32,782 nt of DNA from Bacteroidota bacterium (GTDB lineage Bacteria; Bacteroidota; Bacteroidia; Chitinophagales; Saprospiraceae), in the NCBI GenBank assembly GCA_003045895.1, contig PZPC01000060.1, forward strand, positions 1 to 32,782. The letters are read 5' to 3'. Every line of letters begins with the position of its first letter. Positions within the stretch are counted from its first letter, which is position 1. The notes below the pieces were generated by a model, which saw only the letters and a list, made by a program, of their open reading frames with translations, was not told where the DNA came from and searched no databases. Position numbers and translations under genes: made by a program. Shown here piece by piece: positions 15,837 through 25,642 of this stretch.

Positions 15837-16844
15837 CTACTTAAAAAGGTTATCGTATCCTTCGGTACCTTTTCCTCGCGTTTGGCCTTCGGCAGTACGA
15901 TCCGGGAGGGAATTGAGGTCCAGGGTATCTTTCTGCCGTCCTTCGCCCAACAACATCAGGGTACTTTGCTGTTCCCATTGTTCCAGCATCCGCATACCGT
16001 CTTCCGCGAAGACCCCATTCTGCAAGTCTACCGAATCCATGAAGTTGGCTGACATTTCCATGAAACGCTCCATCTCTCCTACCTTACTGGCTACATCTTC
16101 AGCAACAGCTTCCATGGCCATATCAAACATGGCACGTTTGTCCGGATCGCCAGAAATAACACTCATCGCCGATTTCATCGCCGAATGAGAAGCACGAATG
16201 GCTTTGCGCTCCTGTTCTTTCATGTTAACCTGGTCCTTGGTATCTTCCAATAAAATCTCCGAGTTATCGTGCATTTTATTGAGAATGCGGTACATGATTT
16301 CCATGCGTGCATGGAGCGCCTGGTACTTCTCGTTGCTTTCTTTCAGGCGGGCAGCCTTGCGCGAAGACAAGACCATTTGCTGGTCCATGTCCTTGGATTT
16401 GGCAGCACTGGCCAACTTCATTTGCTTATCAATTTCTGCGGTGTTGCCTTCCATCAACGTGGCCAACTGGCGCATTTGTCCGCGCAGTTTACCTATTTGG
16501 GAACGCATCTTCACGAGGTTATCCTGGAGGTCTTCAATATAACTCTTCAGGATACCAATGGGATCGAGGTTGACGAACATGCCGGTCAGTCCCCGCATAA
16601 AACTTTTGTAGGCATAGCCAATCAGGTTGCGCATCTTGGGGTCGAGCACCAGATAAGCGACTACGCCCAGTGCAGCCAGCGTTCCAGCCAGGTAAAGGGT
16701 ATTGGCAAAAATAGTGCCCCAGGGCAGGGCAGTAAGTAAATAGCCAGCGCCGGCAACCAGCGCGGCCAGAAAAATGAGTCCGGTAACTCCTTCGGGTCGT
16801 TTCCAGAATGACTTCTCCTTTCCTACGTTTGGCATTTCTGACAT
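15837..16844 (-). CDS. Membrane-anchored coiled-coil protein, PspA/IM30-like architecture
   Basis: A 335-aa protein. Residues 1-15 are soluble, two hydrophobic helices follow at about 18-40 and 44-66, and a long helical region runs from about 90 to 260. That region opens with NLDPIGILKSYIEDLQDNL, resembling the opening of PspA/Vipp1 (ESCRT-III superfamily) helical hairpins, then MRSQIGKLRGQMRQLATLM and a second long helix. A polar tail of about 60 residues is probably disordered. PspA proteins themselves are peripheral and lack transmembrane anchors, so this would be an anchored relative or an unrelated coiled coil. It is second in an operon with a 179-aa coiled-coil protein, 24 nt apart. Function unknown; a role in membrane shape or stress response is only a guess. 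Confidence 0.75.
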   Translation of the reverse strand: MSEMPNVGKEKSFWKRPEGVTGLIFLAALVAGAGYLLTALPWGTIFANTLYLAGTLAALGVVAYLVLDPKMRNLIGYAYKSFMRGLTGMFVNLDPIGILKSYIEDLQDNLVKMRSQIGKLRGQMRQLATLMEGNTAEIDKQMKLASAAKSKDMDQQMVLSSRKAARLKESNEKYQALHARMEIMYRILNKMHDNSEILLEDTKDQVNMKEQERKAIRASHSAMKSAMSVISGDPDKRAMFDMAMEAVAEDVASKVGEMERFMEMSANFMDSVDLQNGVFAEDGMRMLEQWEQQSTLMLLGEGRQKDTLDLNSLPDRTAEGQTRGKGTEGYDNLFK

Positions 16845-16868
16845 GTCGATAATTTTGCTAAATAATGA

Positions 16869-17408
16869 TTAAAGATAACGATTAATATCCTCCAAATCCG
16901 TATTGATTTGGTTGAGCAAAGATTTCAAGGTTGCTTCAAAACGTTCGTGCACATCATTGATACTGCTTTGAGCCGTAGTAATACTTTCATCTGCTTCGGC
17001 AATTATTTTTTCGGCCTCAGCTTTCTTTTGCTGAAATTCCTGAATTTTCGCTTCGTATTCAATAACCTTTTTCTGTAAGATTTCTACTTCTCGCCGCTTG
17101 CCATCCACCTTCGCTTTAACCTGGTTGGCCAGCGCTGCGTCAAAACTCTTTTTCTCACGAAGTAGCACTTCTTTGTAGTGATCGGCCGTTTTGAGTAGCT
17201 TTTCCTTCGTCAGCCCCATAGTGGATGCCGTAACAAAAGCGGACTTAAAGGCCACTTCTTCCTCCATATTGAGGGATTGCAGGCGGCCTAGCGATTGCTT
17301 AAATTCCAGGTAGTCAAAACCGGGCAAATTTTCCCGTTCGAGAGCGGCAACCAGTGATTCCATGCTACGTTCGTCCAGACCGTGATGTGCTCCAAAAAAA
17401 TCCTTCAT
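16869..17408 (-). CDS. Hypothetical coiled-coil protein
   Basis: A 179-aa cytoplasmic protein with no signal peptide and no membrane segment. Residues 1-75 form a small helical domain (HHGLDERSMESLVAALE...). Residues 80-175 are a continuous, highly charged coiled coil rich in Lys, Glu, Gln and Ala. I do not recognise the family. Its gene lies just upstream of the membrane-anchored coiled-coil gene with a 24-nt gap, so the products probably act together, perhaps as a hetero-oligomer. Confidence 0.8.
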   Translation of the reverse strand: MKDFFGAHHGLDERSMESLVAALERENLPGFDYLEFKQSLGRLQSLNMEEEVAFKSAFVTASTMGLTKEKLLKTADHYKEVLLREKKSFDAALANQVKAKVDGKRREVEILQKKVIEYEAKIQEFQQKKAEAEKIIAEADESITTAQSSINDVHERFEATLKSLLNQINTDLEDINRYL

Positions 17409-17560
17409 TGAAATGATATCTAAAGTTCTTGTGCAATATTAATTCATACCCCGCAAGAAACCTAAGGGCAGCCAGAAAAGATAAGAAAAATAGACAGACC
17501 CCTGTGCTTTTTCGACGATTTCAAAAGTTTGTCCTCATTTGCGTGCTCTTTTTGCCAAAT

Positions 17561-20500
17561 TTAGCCCAGGATGTCAACTTCGCTAAAACCATTACTTTGC
17601 TTATTCACTTGTATCTGTACCGCAATTCGTTCCTTCAAAGCGGGTACGTGGGAAATCACCCCAATGGTTTTGCCACTGGCCTGCAGGTTTTCCAGGGTGT
17701 CGAGGGCTAGATCTAAACTGCGCTCATCGAGGGTGCCAAAGCCCTCATCAATAAACAGGGAACCAATTTGGGCGTGCCGACCCGCCAGATCAGATAGCCC
17801 CAATGCCAGGGCCAGACTAATGAGAAAGGATTCGCCCCCACTCAGCGTAAACATACTGCGCCGATTATCGGCCTGGAAAGTATCAATGATTTCCAGGCCC
17901 AGGTCGGTGTCGGCTTGCTTGCTGATAAAATACCGCCCATTGAGCCGTCCCAGGTGCTGGTTGGCCAGGGCTACCAGCCGTTGCAGGGTAAGCCCCTGGG
18001 CGTAGGTGCGGAATTTCTTACCGTCGGCCTGGCCAATCATTTCGTTGAGATTATACCACCGGTTGTAGGTTTGCCGCTGGCTGGCAATCTCAGCCAGCAG
18101 CGATTGGTATTGCTGTTCGCGCTGCAGCTGTTGTTGGAATTTTTCTTCCAGCTGACCAAGATCAAGCAGTTGCTGTTGGTGTATTTTTTTAGCGGTGAGC
18201 AATGCTTCCCTTTCTGCGTCCCGGGCGGCCTGTTCGGATTCCGTGGGTCGGTATTTTTTTTCTTCTCGTTGGCTTTCCAAAAGGGCACGTGTAATTTCTG
18301 CCTGTTTCTCCCGGAACTGTTGCACCTGTTTCTCCAATATTTCTTCCTCAGCCAGGGTCAACTGCTCAAGGAAAGCTGCTTCTACAGTAGCAAAGCCCAG
18401 GTTTTTCAGGGCTGCCCCTAATTCCTTCGTCAACTGGCTGGCAATCTTTGCTCCTTTTTTTTGCGCCGCTTCATTGTCTTCAACGGCTTGTTTATGTGCT
18501 GCGGATTGCTCATTCAGTGATTGTAGCTGCGCCCGGACTTGCGCCAGTGCCAGTTCCTTTTCCGTCAACTGCTCCTGGAAAGCTTCCTGGACTTCATTTA
18601 CCGACTGTTCGCCGAATAACGCCAGGCGTTCTTTTCGAATAGCCTGCAGCTTTTCTTCGTGCTTTGCTAAAGCGGTATCCCCTTCTTCCGTGCGGGCCAC
18701 TTGTTTGACCAACTGTCCGGACAGTTCTTTTAATTCCGCTTTTGACACCAACAAATCTTGCTGCAATTGCTGGCGTTTTTCGGTATTCGTGGTCCAGGCT
18801 GTTGCAATAGTCCGCAATTGCTCGAAGGTGGAACGAGCCGTCGCCAGGTCAAAGGAGAAGCCCAGTGGTACAATTTGAGTTTCCAATTTCTTCTGGGCAG
18901 TATCAAAAATAGCCTTACTGGCTACCAGTGCCTGGTCAGACCGTTGAAGTTGTGCCTTAATTGATGCCAACTCAACGCTGACAGTCAGCAATTTACGATC
19001 TGTTTCCTCAACAGCTGTGGTGCTTTTTTCAAGCTGTTCCGACAATTTTTCCAATTCGCCTTTCACGTGTCGCCAGTGACCAAGCTGTTCTTCAATTTGC
19101 GCCAATTGCTGAGCCAGTAAGGTGCCGCTTTCTGCCTGCCAGGTTTGACTGGGCAGGTGCAAAACGCGGGCTATTTGTTCCTCGTATTGGAGCAATTTTT
19201 GTCTTTGTTCATGGAGCCGCCCGTTCAAAGATTGGAGATCATTGCCCAGCAGCAGCTCGACCTCCTGATAAATCTCCGTGTCGCGTTGTAACAGCTTCCG
19301 CTCCTCGTCAAGCAGTTGGGAAAAGAAAGCCTCCGCCCGGGCGAATTCACTCCTGGCTTTGTCGACGAAGGGGGTCACTGGATGTTCATGAAACGGATGC
19401 TCCCTGGACAGGCAAAGTGGACAAGGATCGCCGGGCTGCAGTTGCTGCCGATCTTTAGCATAGTTGGCGATGGCTTGCTGTTGTTCGAAGATCGTGCGTT
19501 TATAAACCAATTCAAGCTGGAATTCTTCCCGCTGTTCAACTATACTGAGCAATGCCTTATTGTTTGTTTGCTGAGCAGTTAGCAACTCGCTGAGGCGATT
19601 TTCCAACTGCTGCTGCTCGGCCAGTAGGGGTCGATAACCTTCTTCCAAGGTAGACAGCTGTTGTAGCAACTGCTTTTTTTCTTGCAACTCTTGAATCGCT
19701 ACCCCCATTTTGGACAGGATAGCATGATCGTCGGCGACAAAATCGCTGGGCAGCAGTTGATCAAACGCTGCTTGTTGCGTCTGCAAAATAGTTTGTTGCT
19801 GTTGTAACGTATGGGCTATTTTTGTTTCCCGCTGGGTTACTTCCAGTCCTGTTTGTTGTAGTTCGTCGTATTCTTGTTGGAGGCGGTGGCGGTGCTGGTA
19901 ATGCTCCAGCAGTTGCTCGCGTTGCTGCTCAATGAGCGGCAACTGTTGTGGCAGGGCCTTAAAGACCGCTTGATCCTGCAGCCACTGGTCCAGTTCTGCC
20001 AACCTTACTTTATTGGTGTTGATTTGCTTAAAAAGTTGGTCTTTTCGCTGCTGCAAACCTGCCTGCTCGGTCCGCCGGGAGAGCTGTTCTTGCTGCAGCG
20101 TCAGCAGTTGTTGGTGATGTGCCTGGAACTGTTCATCAAGTCGGTCAACGGTGCGAAAAATCGACTCATTGGCTTTGGCGGTATTTTTCAGGGCCAACAA
20201 CGCTGTTTCCAGTTCCTGCACTTGTGGTGTTAGTGCTGCTTGTTGCTTAAGTATTTCCTGCTTACGCCCGGCCAGTTGCTGCGCTATCGCTAACAGTTCC
20301 TGCTCCTGCCTGCCCCAAGTACTTAGTTGTTCAAATGGTTTAGAAAAAGGACGCAGGGACTTCGAACGTTGCAGCCGGGTTAACTGGGAGGCAAAGGCCG
20401 TTTGTGCTTCGTCCAATTGGGCCTGTTCATGCTGGAGGAGGTTTATTCTGTCCTGGGCTTCTTCCCAGCGATCCAGGCGTTGCACTTTTGCCTGCAACCG

Positions 20501-21214
20501 TTCGAGGTTCTTTTCCTGGGCCTGGCAGGCTAATCGTACCGTTGTCAATTCCGCTGGTTGGATCAATTCACCCGCCAACAAGCCCAACTGTTCGAGCCGA
20601 TCCTGGAGTTGGTTCAAAGCCTGCTTTTCCAGCCGAAAACGATCATATGCGGCTACGGACAATTGGGAATATATATCTGTACCGGTGATTCGTTCCAGCA
20701 GATCCGAGCGCTCGCGTTCATCGGCTTTCAGGAAGGCCGCAAACTCGCCCTGTGACAGCAACACGGAACGGGTAAACCGCTGATAGTCCAGCTTAGAAAT
20801 GGCTTCTACCGCGTCATCAACTTCCTTGATCTTTTCAGCAATAGGAATAAATCCCTGGCTTTCCTCGTCCCATTGGCCGAGCTCCCGCTTGGGGCCAATG
20901 AGGTTGCCGTCCAGCTTGTTGCGGGCGCGATAAAGCCGCCAACTGGCCAGGTAGCGAATACCTCCTACCTCAAATTCGACTTCGGCATGGCATTCCGTAG
21001 CACCGAAACTGAGTACTTCCTTGACCTCCTTGTTGCGGGCCAGCCGACCGTATAAGGCAAGGGTGATCGCATCCAGGATCGTCGTTTTTCCGGCACCGGT
21101 ATCACCCGTGATAGCGAAAATCCCCGCATGCACCAAAGGCGGCTTTTCAAAATCAAGGGTCAGCTGTTGGCGCAGCGAGTTAAGGTTATTGATATGAATC
21201 CGGAGTATCTTCAT
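17561..21214 (-). CDS. sbcC: Nuclease SbcCD subunit C (SMC-like ATPase)
   Basis: A 1217-aa Rad50/SbcC ATPase which, with SbcD, cleaves DNA hairpins and protein-blocked DNA ends. Walker A GDTGAGKTT is at residues 37-45. Two very long Gln/Glu/Leu-rich coiled-coil arms flank the zinc-hook CPLC at 598-601. The signature LSGGE is at 1124-1128, Walker B FIDEGFGTLD with Asp1156/Glu1157, and the switch His1189 in GVISHVP. The length is within the family range. The ATG shares one base with the sbcD stop (TAATG), so translation is coupled. Complete and unremarkable. Confidence 0.97.
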   Translation of the reverse strand: MKILRIHINNLNSLRQQLTLDFEKPPLVHAGIFAITGDTGAGKTTILDAITLALYGRLARNKEVKEVLSFGATECHAEVEFEVGGIRYLASWRLYRARNKLDGNLIGPKRELGQWDEESQGFIPIAEKIKEVDDAVEAISKLDYQRFTRSVLLSQGEFAAFLKADERERSDLLERITGTDIYSQLSVAAYDRFRLEKQALNQLQDRLEQLGLLAGELIQPAELTTVRLACQAQEKNLERLQAKVQRLDRWEEAQDRINLLQHEQAQLDEAQTAFASQLTRLQRSKSLRPFSKPFEQLSTWGRQEQELLAIAQQLAGRKQEILKQQAALTPQVQELETALLALKNTAKANESIFRTVDRLDEQFQAHHQQLLTLQQEQLSRRTEQAGLQQRKDQLFKQINTNKVRLAELDQWLQDQAVFKALPQQLPLIEQQREQLLEHYQHRHRLQQEYDELQQTGLEVTQRETKIAHTLQQQQTILQTQQAAFDQLLPSDFVADDHAILSKMGVAIQELQEKKQLLQQLSTLEEGYRPLLAEQQQLENRLSELLTAQQTNNKALLSIVEQREEFQLELVYKRTIFEQQQAIANYAKDRQQLQPGDPCPLCLSREHPFHEHPVTPFVDKARSEFARAEAFFSQLLDEERKLLQRDTEIYQEVELLLGNDLQSLNGRLHEQRQKLLQYEEQIARVLHLPSQTWQAESGTLLAQQLAQIEEQLGHWRHVKGELEKLSEQLEKSTTAVEETDRKLLTVSVELASIKAQLQRSDQALVASKAIFDTAQKKLETQIVPLGFSFDLATARSTFEQLRTIATAWTTNTEKRQQLQQDLLVSKAELKELSGQLVKQVARTEEGDTALAKHEEKLQAIRKERLALFGEQSVNEVQEAFQEQLTEKELALAQVRAQLQSLNEQSAAHKQAVEDNEAAQKKGAKIASQLTKELGAALKNLGFATVEAAFLEQLTLAEEEILEKQVQQFREKQAEITRALLESQREEKKYRPTESEQAARDAEREALLTAKKIHQQQLLDLGQLEEKFQQQLQREQQYQSLLAEIASQRQTYNRWYNLNEMIGQADGKKFRTYAQGLTLQRLVALANQHLGRLNGRYFISKQADTDLGLEIIDTFQADNRRSMFTLSGGESFLISLALALGLSDLAGRHAQIGSLFIDEGFGTLDERSLDLALDTLENLQASGKTIGVISHVPALKERIAVQIQVNKQSNGFSEVDILG

Positions 21215-22434
21215 TATGCTATTCGCTCAACCATCCAGTTTTGTAATTCTCTAAAAGTCAACGTCAATTCTTCCAGTTGCGCTTCGTCTAAATCGCCCTG
21301 GCTGGTACATTTCTTTTGAAAGACTTCCTCAACGTCTAAAAATTCCAGATCAGGCGTGTCGGCCACACTGGTCGTCAGGCTTTCAAAAGGCCGGTTGATG
21401 CGAATTTTTACCAGCTCCAGTCGCATATCAGCAGTAAAATCTCGCAGCAACTGATCGAGTTGTGGTTGGTAGCTTTCCGTATCCACAATAACTTCTACCC
21501 AGGGGGTCAGTTCCTCGTTGTCGCGGGCAGCAAAACGCTCCAGGCTGGCCTCTACGTGCGCTAAGTTGCCTTGAATAGTTTTAAGCCGCCGAAAGGTAGG
21601 TACTGCCAGGGCCTCAATTTGGGTGATCGCCGCACCATTGAAATGAACGATATTTACCAACTTTTCGTCCTTGGTTTCGCTAAAACTAAGCGGAACCAGC
21701 GACCCGGCGTAGCGAATATGTTCCGCCTCTCCGATCTTTTGCGCCCGGTGGATGTGCCCTAGGGCCACATAACTGAACAGGTCGGGGAACTGTCCGGCTT
21801 CCATGTTCTCGCGGTTGCCCACGTAGATATTGTCTTGCTTGTCGGCAGCTACGGCTCCTTTGGCATACAAATGCCCCATCGCAACGATTGGAATGTTGTT
21901 GGCTTGCCAGGGACCGGCCAATTCAGCCAGCTGTTGGTAGTGGTCCGTTAGCCCTTGTTGCAGCCGGTCGGTACGCTCCTGCTGGTTTTCACCCGCCCGG
22001 CTGATCCGCAGGTCCCGGTCGCGTAGAAAAGGTACCGCCGCAATCACCATTTCAGGCTCCCCTTGCACATTACGCAACACCACCAACTCGTCGGCTAAGT
22101 TGTCCGTTGCGGCTCCCAATACGTGAATATGGAAAGCTTGTAGCAGTTCTCGTGGCGCATTTAACATAGCAGGAGAATCGTGGTTACCGCCAGTAATGAC
22201 AACATGCCGGCAAGAAGAAGCCAGCAATCGACGAAGAAAGTTGTAGTACAGCTGACGGGCCTGATTAGGGGGATTGCCAATATCGAAAATGTCACCTGCT
22301 ACCAATAACACATCAACCGCCTCTTTTTCAACAGTAGTAAACAACCAGTCCAGCGCCAGCACGAATTCGGCGTGTCGATCCAATTGCAATAGTTTTTGCC
22401 CTAAATGCCAATCCGAAGTATGCAGAATTTTCAT
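21214..22434 (-). CDS. sbcD: Nuclease SbcCD subunit D (Mre11-like phosphoesterase)
   Basis: A metallophosphoesterase of about 406 aa that forms the nuclease core of SbcCD. Metal-binding motifs: TSDWHLG with Asp8/His10, VAGDIFD with Asp48, GGNHDSP with Asn84/His85/Asp86, then GHLYAKG and ALGHIHRAQ. The start at 22434 (MKILHTSDWH) was chosen over an in-frame ATG at 22476, because family members begin directly with this strand; the longer form would add 14 residues. TATCTTGG (22447-22440, minus), one mismatch from the -7 consensus, lies 5 nt before this ATG. First gene of a two-gene operon with sbcC. Confidence 0.96.
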   Translation of the reverse strand: MKILHTSDWHLGQKLLQLDRHAEFVLALDWLFTTVEKEAVDVLLVAGDIFDIGNPPNQARQLYYNFLRRLLASSCRHVVITGGNHDSPAMLNAPRELLQAFHIHVLGAATDNLADELVVLRNVQGEPEMVIAAVPFLRDRDLRISRAGENQQERTDRLQQGLTDHYQQLAELAGPWQANNIPIVAMGHLYAKGAVAADKQDNIYVGNRENMEAGQFPDLFSYVALGHIHRAQKIGEAEHIRYAGSLVPLSFSETKDEKLVNIVHFNGAAITQIEALAVPTFRRLKTIQGNLAHVEASLERFAARDNEELTPWVEVIVDTESYQPQLDQLLRDFTADMRLELVKIRINRPFESLTTSVADTPDLEFLDVEEVFQKKCTSQGDLDEAQLEELTLTFRELQNWMVERIA

Positions 22435-22805
22435 GCCAGCCAAGATAGGAAGATTTATAAAAAAAGCTGGTACCATTTAGTTGACCTGTCGCTGCTGGCA
22501 CGGATTATTCGGCAAGGAATGAATACCGCTCTGCCATCACTTAGAGTCGATAACTTGGAAAAAAAACGTTAGACAAAAAAATAAGATGTATCTACAATAA
22601 ACAAATTTAAACGAATGTAGTTGTTAAGATCATCCAGTTAAAGCAGCATTTTGGCACGCTGTAACGATATTGAAAGAAAGAACTGTGTGCGCATGTTCTT
22701 CCTTTTGCGAACAAATGTTTGTTTATTTGTTTCTTTTTTCACCACAGTGATGGTGGATAATCACCTGACTCAAGGAGCACTACTATCACTTAAAAATGCC
22801 TTTTC
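22435..22805. other. Intergenic region between sbcDC and the SusC/SusD pair
   Basis: A 371-bp AT-rich divergent spacer without a credible gene. It holds a perfect 14-bp palindrome (AACAAA-TG-TTTGTT, 22710-22723) that runs into TTTATTTG (22722-22729), one mismatch from the -7 box TAnnTTTG. These could be the operator and promoter of the SusC-like gene, whose ATG is 76 nt further on. No riboswitch-like structure was recognised. Confidence 0.35.
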
Positions 22806-25613
22806 ATGAAAAAACTTTCACTAGTATTGGGGCTGCTTTTAGTCAGCCTCGCGACGCTGCTAGCGCAGCGGACGATTACTGGTTCGGTTGTCGACGAACA
22901 GGGGGATGCCCTGATTGGAGCTACCGTCCTGGTAAAAGGTACCTCAACGGGTACGATCACCGACATCGATGGAACTTATTCTATTAACGTCGGTCAGGAC
23001 GGTAAAGTCCTGGTTTTCAGCTACACGGGTTACGATACCGTTGAAATGCCACTCGGCGTATCCAATACCCTTGACGTAACAATGGAGTCCGGTATTACCT
23101 TCGACGAGATCGTGGTAACGGGCCAAGGTGTAGGTATTGAACGCAAGCGTTTGACCTCCACCGTAGACGCTATCACCTCCCAGCAATTGGAGTTGGCGCC
23201 GATCACCCAGCTGGATCAGGTGCTACAGTCGCGGATTCCTGGTACCCAGGTACGGCTTTCTTCTGGTCAGCCCGGTACGGCTGCCTTGATCCGTAACCGT
23301 GGACCGATTTCTGCCAACGCAACGACGACGCCAGTAATTATCATTGACGGGGTACGGGTGGATAACCTGAACTCTCGTCCCGCACTGAACGTAGGTACCG
23401 GAGGTGCCAACAGTTCTGCACTGGCGGATATTCCAATTGAAGCCATTGAGCGCGTGGAATTCATCCGCGGTGGTGCAGCCACTACGCTTTATGGTGCGGA
23501 TGCAGCCAACGGCGTTTTACAGATTTTCACTAAAAAAGGTAACAAGAACAAGAAGGCTACCTTTGGTTATGATGGCACCGTTGGTGTGATGCAGGGTGAA
23601 GAGCACTTTCTGCGTTTCCCCGAAACGGCTGATCTGGTGTTCAAGCCAGGCCTGATCCAACAGCACCGTTTTACGGTGGATGGTGGTACCGAAAAAACGG
23701 GAGTTACTTTTTCTGGTAGCTTCTATGACGACGACGGTTTCAATGCCATCAACCAACAGCAGCGCGTAAGTATGCGCCTGGGTGTTTCTTCAGAAATTTC
23801 TGATAAGCTCACCTACGAAGCATCCGCTGCTTTCACCAGCAACTGGTTTACCCGCGACTACAACGCCAACACGAGCTTTGCCCGTTACGGAAATGCGGAA
23901 GGTGGTTCCTTTGGTGATCTTTCCACCTACACTTCTGGTGCTTTGGATACCCTGAAGCAAAACCTGGAACGTCAGGCAGAATTGACGGATATCACCGAAT
24001 CGGTTCGCCGATTTATGACTTCCCAAACCTTGACCTGGCGCCCGTTTGAAGGATTCACGGCCCGTTTGGTCTTAGGATTAGATGATCGGAATTCTCGCCA
24101 GCGGGATGTCCAAACCAACGCTTTGTTGATTTCCAAAGATGCTGTTGCCCCCGGCACAGCCGATCAGGGATCTGTTACGACGGCCACTCGTAGTTTCATC
24201 AGTACGACCACGGACCTGAGCTTGCAGTACAAATTTGAGACTGGCGACTTCTCCTTCATCACGGGTGCGGGTGGACAGTTTTTCCGCGAACAAGATGAGC
24301 AGTACCTGCTCACGGCGACTAACGTCACGGAAGGTAGCTTCCTGTTCAGTAACTCTGCCACCCAGACCGTTCAGGACTTTTTGCGGGTTGCAGCTTTTGG
24401 TGGTTTCTACCTACAGGAGAACCTGGGCTATAAGAACAAACTCTTCCTGGATGCAGCTATTCGCTGGGACGGAAACTCTGCTTTCGGTAAGGATATCGGC
24501 TTTGTCAATATCTACCGGGTAGGTTTATCTTACTCCCTCACCGACGAGCCTTTCATGCAGGGCACGGCTATCAGCGATATCGTAAGCCGCTTCAGTGTAC
24601 GGGCCAACTTCGGCCAGGCGACCAACTTCCCCACGCCTTTCGCGCGGGATAAATTGTTCGTAGCTGACGCCTACAATGGTTTGGTAGCTTATACTTTCGG
24701 TAACCCTGGTAACCCTAACCTGGGTCCTGAGATCGTGGATTCTTACGAGGCAGGCTTTGATGCCAGCTTCCTGGACGCACGTATCGGCGTAGGTTTCACC
24801 TACTATGACAACACCACCAACGATGCCATTTTTACCCCGCCAAGTTCACCTTCTTCTGGCCAGTTGAACCAGGAAGCTAACGTAGGTACGGTAACGAACA
24901 AGGGTATTGAACTGCAAGGCTACGTGGATGTTATCCGCAGCAAAGATTTCGACCTGACGATCAATGCCTCCTTGACGACCAACGAAAACCTGGTGGTAGA
25001 TGCCGGTGGTGCACCAGAATTTGTGGTAGGTGGTTTCACCTTCCTGGGTTCTTTTGTAAAAGTAGGCCAGCCCCTCGGTTACCTGCGTGGTGGCAAGCCT
25101 GTCTTTGATGCGGAAGGCAACTTGATTGATGTGGAGCAAAATGCGTTTTTGGGTAACCCTAACCCGACTAGCTACGGTACTACCGGTTTGAACTTCCGGT
25201 GGAAAAACCTCACCTTGTTTGCCAGTGCCGACTTCCAGAATGGCGCTTCCGGTGTAGCCGTGGACGACGTACTGCGTTACTTCGGTGGTGTCAACGATCC
25301 CGGTCGTATTCCAGAAAATTCAGCCAACGAAAGCTTCTTTGACCTGGCAGGTGTTTGGGTAGAAGAAACCAACTTTTTCAAGGTGCGCAACATTGGCGTT
25401 TCTTATAATGTACCCCTGCGCGATTCTGCCATCAAGCGGCTTACCTTAGGTTTCAACCTGCGTAACCCCATCGTAACAGGGTCTTCTTCATTTGATCCGG
25501 AAGTTACGGGTTCTGGTATTAGTGCACAGAATGGCTTCGGTGTAGGTGGTTTCGGCTTCGGTACGGAATCTGCTCCCAAGCAATTTTTGTTTAACGTAAA
25601 AGTTGGCTTCTAG
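22806..25613 (+). CDS. SusC-like TonB-dependent outer-membrane receptor
   Basis: A 935-aa receptor. Signal peptide residues 1-21 (ending LLAQ). A carboxypeptidase-D-like beta-sandwich domain at about 22-95 (ITGSVVDEQGDALIGATVLVKGT) is typical of SusC/RagA proteins. The TonB-box-like FDEIVVTG is at about 100-107, a plug domain at about 110-250 contains LIRNRG and IIIDGV, and a beta barrel follows, ending with a C-terminal aromatic strand FLFNVKVGF. It would import a substrate together with the SusD-like lipoprotein encoded 29 nt downstream. No glycosidase, lyase, sulfatase or regulator is adjacent, so the substrate is open. Codon use leans strongly to GGT, AAC and TAC compared with neighbours, suggesting high expression. 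Confidence 0.94.
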   Translation: MKKLSLVLGLLLVSLATLLAQRTITGSVVDEQGDALIGATVLVKGTSTGTITDIDGTYSINVGQDGKVLVFSYTGYDTVEMPLGVSNTLDVTMESGITFDEIVVTGQGVGIERKRLTSTVDAITSQQLELAPITQLDQVLQSRIPGTQVRLSSGQPGTAALIRNRGPISANATTTPVIIIDGVRVDNLNSRPALNVGTGGANSSALADIPIEAIERVEFIRGGAATTLYGADAANGVLQIFTKKGNKNKKATFGYDGTVGVMQGEEHFLRFPETADLVFKPGLIQQHRFTVDGGTEKTGVTFSGSFYDDDGFNAINQQQRVSMRLGVSSEISDKLTYEASAAFTSNWFTRDYNANTSFARYGNAEGGSFGDLSTYTSGALDTLKQNLERQAELTDITESVRRFMTSQTLTWRPFEGFTARLVLGLDDRNSRQRDVQTNALLISKDAVAPGTADQGSVTTATRSFISTTTDLSLQYKFETGDFSFITGAGGQFFREQDEQYLLTATNVTEGSFLFSNSATQTVQDFLRVAAFGGFYLQENLGYKNKLFLDAAIRWDGNSAFGKDIGFVNIYRVGLSYSLTDEPFMQGTAISDIVSRFSVRANFGQATNFPTPFARDKLFVADAYNGLVAYTFGNPGNPNLGPEIVDSYEAGFDASFLDARIGVGFTYYDNTTNDAIFTPPSSPSSGQLNQEANVGTVTNKGIELQGYVDVIRSKDFDLTINASLTTNENLVVDAGGAPEFVVGGFTFLGSFVKVGQPLGYLRGGKPVFDAEGNLIDVEQNAFLGNPNPTSYGTTGLNFRWKNLTLFASADFQNGASGVAVDDVLRYFGGVNDPGRIPENSANESFFDLAGVWVEETNFFKVRNIGVSYNVPLRDSAIKRLTLGFNLRNPIVTGSSSFDPEVTGSGISAQNGFGVGGFGFGTESAPKQFLFNVKVGF

Positions 25614-25642
25614 ACCACCTTTCACAACCTAAATCAATAATT

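Noticed and set aside
16198-16739. Plus-strand frames of 114 and 156 aa
   Set aside because: Antisense to the anchored coiled-coil gene and lacking independent signals.
17571-18878. Several long plus-strand frames (up to 227 aa)
   Set aside because: All lie opposite sbcC coiled-coil coding sequence; Cys/Ser/Phe-rich composition is the expected mirror of Gln/Glu/Leu codons.
15837-22434. Idea that the coiled-coil pair and sbcDC form one defence island
   Set aside because: SbcCD is a housekeeping repair nuclease with complete standard motifs, a 152-bp gap separates the units, and no mobile or defence marker is present.
22710-22723. 14-bp palindrome AACAAA-TG-TTTGTT as a regulator operator
   Set aside because: It sits in very AT-rich DNA and has no second copy in the window, so it is noted only within the intergenic entry.
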